Below, in pieces: positions 59,457 to 64,000 of a stretch of 64,000 nucleotides of DNA; the first letter of the stretch is position 1; every line of letters starts with the position of its first letter. Where the stretch lies: the NCBI RefSeq assembly GCF_043196875.1, contig NZ_JBEBMX010000001.1, positions 806,001 to 870,000 on the forward strand. Direction: 5' to 3'. The DNA comes from Saccharospirillum sp043196875. GTDB taxonomy: Bacteria > Pseudomonadota > Gammaproteobacteria > Pseudomonadales > Natronospirillaceae. A program made the translations under genes and the position numbers. The notes beneath the pieces were generated by a model, which worked only from the letters and a program-made list of their open reading frames with translations, was not told where the DNA came from and searched no databases.

Positions 59457-60905
59457 GTGCCCGAGTCAGCCTGGCATCAATGCCTGGATCTGTTGCGTGG
59501 CGAGGTCCCGTCGCATCAGTTCAACACCTGGATCCGTCCGCTCAGCCATCGTCTTGATGGTGATGCTTTGGTATTGCAGGCACCGAACCGCTTTGTGGGT
59601 AACTGGGTGCGCGACAAATACCTGCACCGTATTGAAGAGCTGATGGCCCAGTTTGGCGCTGTTGATACTCAGGTGCTGGTCGAGGTTAAAGGCGGGACCA
59701 CAACGGTACCGAGTCGGGCTACATCTACTACCGTTGCCAATGGCTCTACTTATAATGGCAGCCATGCCGAGGCGTCAGTGAGTGAAACCAAGGCTCCGGC
59801 GACAGAACCGGCAGCGCAACTGGCGGATCGTCTGGCACCGGAGCCGGTACAGACAACCGGCGCTAAACGCGGCAAAGGCAAATTCCAGTCGTATCTGAAT
59901 CCGAGTTTTACCTTCACGTCTTTTGTTGAAGGTAAGTCGAACCAATTGGCGTTGGCAGCCAGCCAGCAGGTTGCCGATAACGCCGGCGGTGCTTACAACC
60001 CACTCTTTATATACGGTGGTGTGGGCCTGGGTAAGACGCACTTGATGCAGGCCATTGGTAATCACATCGTTGAACAGAATCCGAGTGCCAAGGTGGTCTA
60101 CCTGCATTCAGAGCGTTTTGTCGCTGATATGGTGAAGGCGTTGCAGCTCAATGCCATGGCCGAGTTCAAGCGTTTTTATCGCAGCCTGGATGCGTTGCTG
60201 ATCGATGACATTCAGTTCTTCGCCAAAAAAGACCGCTCTCAGGAAGAATTTTTTCATACCTTTAATGCGTTGTTGGAAGGCAATCAGCAGGTGATTTTGA
60301 CCTGCGATCGTTATCCCAAGGAAATTGAAGGTCTGGAAGATCGGCTCAAGAGTCGTTTTGGATGGGGATTAACGGTTGCAGTCGAACCGCCCGATCTGGA
60401 AACTCGGGTCGCTATTTTGATGAAGAAGGCTGAAAAGGCACGAGTGAAGTTACCCGGCGATGCCGCCTTCTTTATTGCTCAGCGCATTCGTTCCAATGTT
60501 CGTGAATTGGAAGGAGCGTTAAAACGTGTAGTGGCCAATGCGCAATTTACCGGTGCGGCCATCGATACGGCCTTCGTTAAGGAATCCCTGAAGGATCTCT
60601 TGGCGTTGCAGGACAAACAGGTCAGTATTGAAAACATTCAGCGCACCGTGGCCGAATATTACAAAATTAAAATCTCCGATCTGCATTCCAAACGACGCAG
60701 TCGCAGTATTGCCCGTCCGCGTCAGGTTGCGATGGCGTTAGCCAAAGAACTGACTCAGCACAGCTTGCCGGAAATCGGTGAAGCCTTCGGCGGGCGCGAT
60801 CATACGACCGTTTTGCACGCCTGCCGTAAGGTTAAGGAATTGCGCGAGACGACCGGAGACATCAATGAAGATTACAATAACCTGTTACGAACGCTGACCA
60901 CCTGA
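59457..60905 (+). CDS. dnaA: chromosomal replication initiator DnaA
   Basis: DnaA binds DnaA boxes at oriC and melts the origin. From the GTG at 59457 it has 482 residues: N-terminal DnaB/DiaA-interaction domain (SAWHQCLDLLRGEVPSHQFNTWIRPL), linker of about 70 residues, AAA+ domain with Walker A GGVGLGKT at about 187-194 and LLIDDIQFF, and domain IV with RSRSIARPRQVAMALAKEL and GGRDHTTVLHAC. GTG 59457 is chosen for GGAG 5 nt upstream. An ATG at 59421 would add 12 residues without homology, and a GTG at 59451 is also possible. Confidence 0.95.
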   Translation: MPESAWHQCLDLLRGEVPSHQFNTWIRPLSHRLDGDALVLQAPNRFVGNWVRDKYLHRIEELMAQFGAVDTQVLVEVKGGTTTVPSRATSTTVANGSTYNGSHAEASVSETKAPATEPAAQLADRLAPEPVQTTGAKRGKGKFQSYLNPSFTFTSFVEGKSNQLALAASQQVADNAGGAYNPLFIYGGVGLGKTHLMQAIGNHIVEQNPSAKVVYLHSERFVADMVKALQLNAMAEFKRFYRSLDALLIDDIQFFAKKDRSQEEFFHTFNALLEGNQQVILTCDRYPKEIEGLEDRLKSRFGWGLTVAVEPPDLETRVAILMKKAEKARVKLPGDAAFFIAQRIRSNVRELEGALKRVVANAQFTGAAIDTAFVKESLKDLLALQDKQVSIENIQRTVAEYYKIKISDLHSKRRSRSIARPRQVAMALAKELTQHSLPEIGEAFGGRDHTTVLHACRKVKELRETTGDINEDYNNLLRTLTT

Positions 60906-60926
60906 TATAGGGATGGAAACGGACTC

Positions 60927-62039
60927 ATGATTCAATTCACGCTGTCACGCGATGCCTTGTTAAAGCCACTGCAACTGGTGGGAGGCGTGGTCGAAAAACG
61001 ACAGACACTGCCGGTGCTTTCCAATGTTCTGTTAGAAGTTGAAGGCAGTCAGTTGTCTTTAACCGGGACCGATTTGGAAGTGGAAATTGTCGGTCGGGTT
61101 GAACTGGCCGATGGCGCCGTTGATGGTGCCATTACCGTGCCGGCCAGAAAGTTGATCGATATTGTTCGGTCACTGCCGGACGATGCGCCCATTACCCTGG
61201 TGCAAAATGAAGATCGGGTGGTGGTCACTTCGGGTCGCAGCCGTTTTACCTTGTCGACCTTGCCAGCGTCGGATTTCCCGAATGTTGAGGATGACGAAAA
61301 CACCCTCGACTTTATGTTGCCGCAGATGACCATGAAACAGCTGGTCGATGCCACCGCTTTTGCCATGGCGCAGCAGGACGTTCGTTATTACCTCAATGGC
61401 ATGTTGCTGGAATTAAGTCGCGGCCAGGTGCGAACGGTGGCAACCGACGGCCATCGTCTGGCCATGAGCAGCAAAGCTGCGCCGGGTCTGGAATTAGAAG
61501 AGCGCCGCCAAGTCATCGTGCCGCGTAAGGGCATTTTGGAACTGAATCGTTTGATGAGTGATGAAGCCGAAGCAACCGTGGATGTGTCCTTGGGTGCTAA
61601 TCATATTCGTGCACGTACCCCGGCTTTTACGTTCACTTCCAAGCTCGTTGACGGCAAGTTCCCCGATTATGAGCGCGTATTGCCACGTGGTGGAGATAAA
61701 GAGATCGTCGGCGATCGTCAGTCATTGCGCTCCATCTTCAGCCGTGCAGCGATTCTGTCGAACGAGAAATATCGCGGTGTTCGTCTGTTGCTCAGTGATA
61801 ACAACCTGATGGTGAAAGCCAATAACCCAGAGCAGGAAGAAGCCGAGGTTAATCAGGAAATTGATTATCAGGGTCCGGAACTGGAAGTCGGTTTCAACGT
61901 AACCTACTTGTTGGACGTTCTGAACGTTACTTCCGGCGAGCAAATCAAAATTGTTTTGGCTGATGCCAACTCCAGTGCTTTGTTGAGTGACTTTGACGAC
62001 GATTCATCCGTCTACGTTGTTATGCCGATGCGGTTGTAA
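60927..62039 (+). CDS. dnaN: DNA polymerase III sliding clamp (beta subunit)
   Basis: The beta clamp tethers DNA polymerases to DNA as a ring-shaped dimer. The 370 residues (E. coli 366) begin MIQFTLSRDALLKPLQLVGGVVEKRQTLPVLSNVLL. They end SSVYVVMPMRL, the family C-terminus that forms the protein-binding cleft. It follows dnaA after 21 bp in the conserved dnaA-dnaN-recF-gyrB order. Confidence 0.97.
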   Translation: MIQFTLSRDALLKPLQLVGGVVEKRQTLPVLSNVLLEVEGSQLSLTGTDLEVEIVGRVELADGAVDGAITVPARKLIDIVRSLPDDAPITLVQNEDRVVVTSGRSRFTLSTLPASDFPNVEDDENTLDFMLPQMTMKQLVDATAFAMAQQDVRYYLNGMLLELSRGQVRTVATDGHRLAMSSKAAPGLELEERRQVIVPRKGILELNRLMSDEAEATVDVSLGANHIRARTPAFTFTSKLVDGKFPDYERVLPRGGDKEIVGDRQSLRSIFSRAAILSNEKYRGVRLLLSDNNLMVKANNPEQEEAEVNQEIDYQGPELEVGFNVTYLLDVLNVTSGEQIKIVLADANSSALLSDFDDDSSVYVVMPMRL

Positions 62040-62057
62040 TCCGGATCCATTGCAGGG

Positions 62058-63146
62058 ATGTCGATTGATCGGCTGACCATTCAGGGTGTGCGCAATATTG
62101 CTGACACCCAATTTTACCCCGGCCCGGGCGTTAACGTCCTTTACGGCGATAACGGCGCGGGCAAATCCAGCATCCTCGAAGCCATTCATCTGTTGGCTTT
62201 GGCGCGTTCCTTTAAAGTGTCCCGTACCCGAACCTTGATTCGCGAGGCCGAAGATCAGGCGACGGTCTTTGCTGAACTGAATGACCGTACTCGCATTGGT
62301 GTACAGCGTTCGCGTCAGGGACAGCATTCCATTCGCCTGAACGGTGAAGCCGTTACAGTGGTTTCCGAGCTGGCTCATCGATTGCCACTGCAGTTAATTC
62401 ACGCCGATTCCTTTCTGTTGCTGGAAGGCGCGCCCAGTCATCGACGCCAGTTTCTCGATTGGGGCGTTTTCCATCAGGATCTGGACTTTCACAGCGCCTG
62501 GCAGAGTGCACAGAAAAGCCTGAAAAACCGGAACTCACTGCTGCGATCTGGTAAAATAGACCCGTCTGAAATGGCGGTCTGGCAACGTGAATTTATCGCC
62601 GCAGCCGAACGTTTGGATGCTTATCGAAAACAGTATCTGGAAGGCTTTGTGCCGCGCTTTCATCAGGTGCTGGATGCGTTAATCGAGCTGCCGGCGTTAC
62701 GCATCCACTATTACCGTGGCTGGGACAAAAGCCGATCACTGGTCGAATTGCTGGATAGCCAGTGGGATCGGGACTGCAAGTTGGGATATACCCAGTCCGG
62801 TCCACAACGCGCGGATATGCGCATCAAGGTTAATAACCAGGCGGCGAGTGATGTGTTGTCTCGCGGTCAGCAAAAGTTGGTCGTCTGTGCGCTTAAGGTG
62901 GCACAGAGCCTTCATCTACAAGACGTTCATAACCGACCCACGACCTTTCTGGTGGATGACTTGCCGGCCGAACTGGACCGCAATCACATCCGTAAGTTGG
63001 GAGGGTTAATGGAAGGGCTGACTGGGCAGGTTTTTATGACCAGTGTAGATCCAGAGCCTTTGAGCGAATTTTGGCAAGCGCCGGACCGGGTAAAATTGTT
63101 CCACGTGGAACAAGGCCAGGTTCAGGCAATGGACGATGGGGAGTAA
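62058..63146 (+). CDS. recF: recombination mediator RecF
   Basis: RecF is an SMC-like ATPase that helps load RecA at gaps with RecO and RecR. The 362 residues (E. coli 357) have Walker A GDNGAGKSS at about 30-38, the signature LSRGQQKLVVCAL and Walker B TFLVDDLPAELD near the C-terminus. It begins MSIDRLTIQGVRNIADTQF. It lies 18 bp after dnaN and 6 bp before gyrB. Confidence 0.96.
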   Translation: MSIDRLTIQGVRNIADTQFYPGPGVNVLYGDNGAGKSSILEAIHLLALARSFKVSRTRTLIREAEDQATVFAELNDRTRIGVQRSRQGQHSIRLNGEAVTVVSELAHRLPLQLIHADSFLLLEGAPSHRRQFLDWGVFHQDLDFHSAWQSAQKSLKNRNSLLRSGKIDPSEMAVWQREFIAAAERLDAYRKQYLEGFVPRFHQVLDALIELPALRIHYYRGWDKSRSLVELLDSQWDRDCKLGYTQSGPQRADMRIKVNNQAASDVLSRGQQKLVVCALKVAQSLHLQDVHNRPTTFLVDDLPAELDRNHIRKLGGLMEGLTGQVFMTSVDPEPLSEFWQAPDRVKLFHVEQGQVQAMDDGE

Positions 63147-63152
63147 ACCCGA

Positions 63153-64000
63153 ATGAGTAATGAATACAATTCCTCGAGCATCAAGGTGCTGAAAGGTCTG
63201 GATGCGGTTCGTAAACGTCCGGGCATGTACATCGGTGATACCGACGACGGCACCGGCCTGCACCACATGGTCTTCGAGGTGGTCGATAACTCCATCGATG
63301 AAGCTCTGGCAGGTCACTGCACGGATATCAAGGTGTTTATTCACCCGGACGAGTCCATCAGCGTCGAAGATAACGGCCGCGGTATTCCGACCGATATGCA
63401 TCCGGAGGAAGGTAAGTCGGCGGCCGAAGTGATTATGACGGTGTTGCACGCCGGCGGTAAGTTCGATGACAACTCCTACAAGGTTTCTGGTGGTCTGCAC
63501 GGTGTGGGTGTGTCGGTGGTCAATGCACTCTCGGCCGAATTAACACTGACTGTTCGCCGTGCCGGTAAGGTCCATGAACAGGTTTATAAGCACGGTGTGC
63601 CGACTGCACCGCTGGGTGTGGTCGGTGATGCGGAATACACCGGTACCACCATCCATTTCAAACCTTCGTCTGAGACTTTCACTCATATCGAGTTCTCCTA
63701 CGATATCCTGGCCAAACGTCTGCGTGAGTTGAGCTTCCTGAACTCCGGCGTCGGCATTCATCTGAAAGATGAGCGGTCCGGCAAAGAGGAGTACTTCAAA
63801 TACGAGGGCGGCCTGAAAGCCTTCGTTGAGTATTTGAACAAGAACAAGCAGACCCTCAGCCAAGTCTTCCATTTTTCTTATCAGCGTGAAGAAGATGGCA
63901 TCGGTGTCGAAGTTTCCATGCAGTGGAACGACAGCTATCAAGAGAACATTCTCTGCTACACCAACAACATTCCGCAGCGCGACGGTGGTACTCACCTGGC
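63153..64000 (+). CDS. gyrB: DNA gyrase subunit B, N-terminal part (cut by window edge)
   Basis: GyrB supplies the ATPase of DNA gyrase. The ATG at 63153 opens MSNEYNSSSIKVLKGLDAVR, and the GHKL ATP site is visible: VVDNSIDEALAG, SVEDNGRGIPTDMH and VSGGLHGVGVSVVNALS. The frame remains open to the edge (about 282 residues). The C-terminal two thirds, with the TOPRIM domain, lie outside. Confidence 0.97.
   Translation, partial: MSNEYNSSSIKVLKGLDAVRKRPGMYIGDTDDGTGLHHMVFEVVDNSIDEALAGHCTDIKVFIHPDESISVEDNGRGIPTDMHPEEGKSAAEVIMTVLHAGGKFDDNSYKVSGGLHGVGVSVVNALSAELTLTVRRAGKVHEQVYKHGVPTAPLGVVGDAEYTGTTIHFKPSSETFTHIEFSYDILAKRLRELSFLNSGVGIHLKDERSGKEEYFKYEGGLKAFVEYLNKNKQTLSQVFHFSYQREEDGIGVEVSMQWNDSYQENILCYTNNIPQRDGGTHL

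Noticed and set aside
1..64000. CRISPR arrays, insertion sequences, integrases, tRNA or rRNA genes
   Set aside because: Read for on both strands; no spaced direct repeats, transposase motifs, cloverleaf-like sequences or rRNA segments were noticed. A tRNA scan would be the decisive check.

Overview
The window reads as chromosomal DNA of a moderately GC-rich gammaproteobacterium. The evidence is the rpmH-rnpA-yidC-mnmE / dnaA-dnaN-recF-gyrB origin block at the right end, a spoT-rpoZ pair at the left, and the yicC-rph, prlC, aroE and rep housekeeping genes. The transporter-rich gene set would suit a marine heterotroph of the Oceanospirillales type; that placement is inference, not something the sequence proves. 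I saw no rRNA, tRNA, CRISPR array, transposase, integrase or prophage. Layout: 1-7.5 kb holds speE (cut by the left edge), spoT, rpoZ and gmk on the minus strand. A plus-strand four-gene iron-siderophore ABC importer lies between rpoZ and gmk. 7.5-13.4 kb is a minus-strand operon for a PotABCD-type importer plus an Asp/Glu/hydantoin racemase, with a divergent FCD-type GntR regulator. Two copies of a TTGTTARCAA palindrome lie in the divergent gap. 13.4-18.1 kb carries single genes: an NAD(P)-binding protein, two LysE-type exporters, a zinc-free MDR oxidoreductase, a cupin and an AraC regulator. 18.1-22.5 kb is a nitrate/nitrite control unit. It has a PP2C phosphatase-Ser/Thr kinase fusion and a formate/nitrite transporter on the minus strand, and a divergent NIT-ANTAR antiterminator. 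The leader of the transporter shows a sigma54-type -24/-12 element, a possible NtrC site, and a strong intrinsic terminator overlapping a competing hairpin. This is the clearest multi-layer regulatory logic in the window. 22.5-26.7 kb holds a MazG-like pyrophosphohydrolase, a divergent SDR/LysR pair and a seven-repeat FG-GAP lipoprotein. 26.9-32.6 kb is a carbohydrate ABC importer without its own ATPase, a class-C beta-lactamase-fold serine hydrolase and a LacI regulator. Two matching operator palindromes mark this regulon. 32.6-34.7 kb is an accessory island with base composition visibly unlike its surroundings. It contains what look like fused end fragments of type I restriction genes and an AT-rich Fic AMP-transferase gene. 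34.7-44 kb is conserved chromosome: yicC, rph, a membrane-anchored GH79/heparanase-like glycosidase, prlC, a SPOR-like envelope protein, aroE and rep. 44-55 kb mixes metabolism and transport: a LysE exporter, a lipoprotein, a sugar-efflux MFS, two aldo/keto reductases with a LysR regulator, a SEC-C/DUF1244/YciH group, a DsbA-family protein, a tiny membrane protein, a FAD oxidoreductase, ribA and a lysophospholipase-like hydrolase. 55-64 kb is the origin region. A gap of about 570 bp between rpmH and dnaA has three DnaA-box-like 9-mers and is the likely oriC or dnaA control region. The best candidates for something under-described are the sigma54/ANTAR attenuation circuit with its attached kinase-phosphatase, the GH79-like membrane protein beside rph, and the racemase-importer operon with its twin GntR operators.
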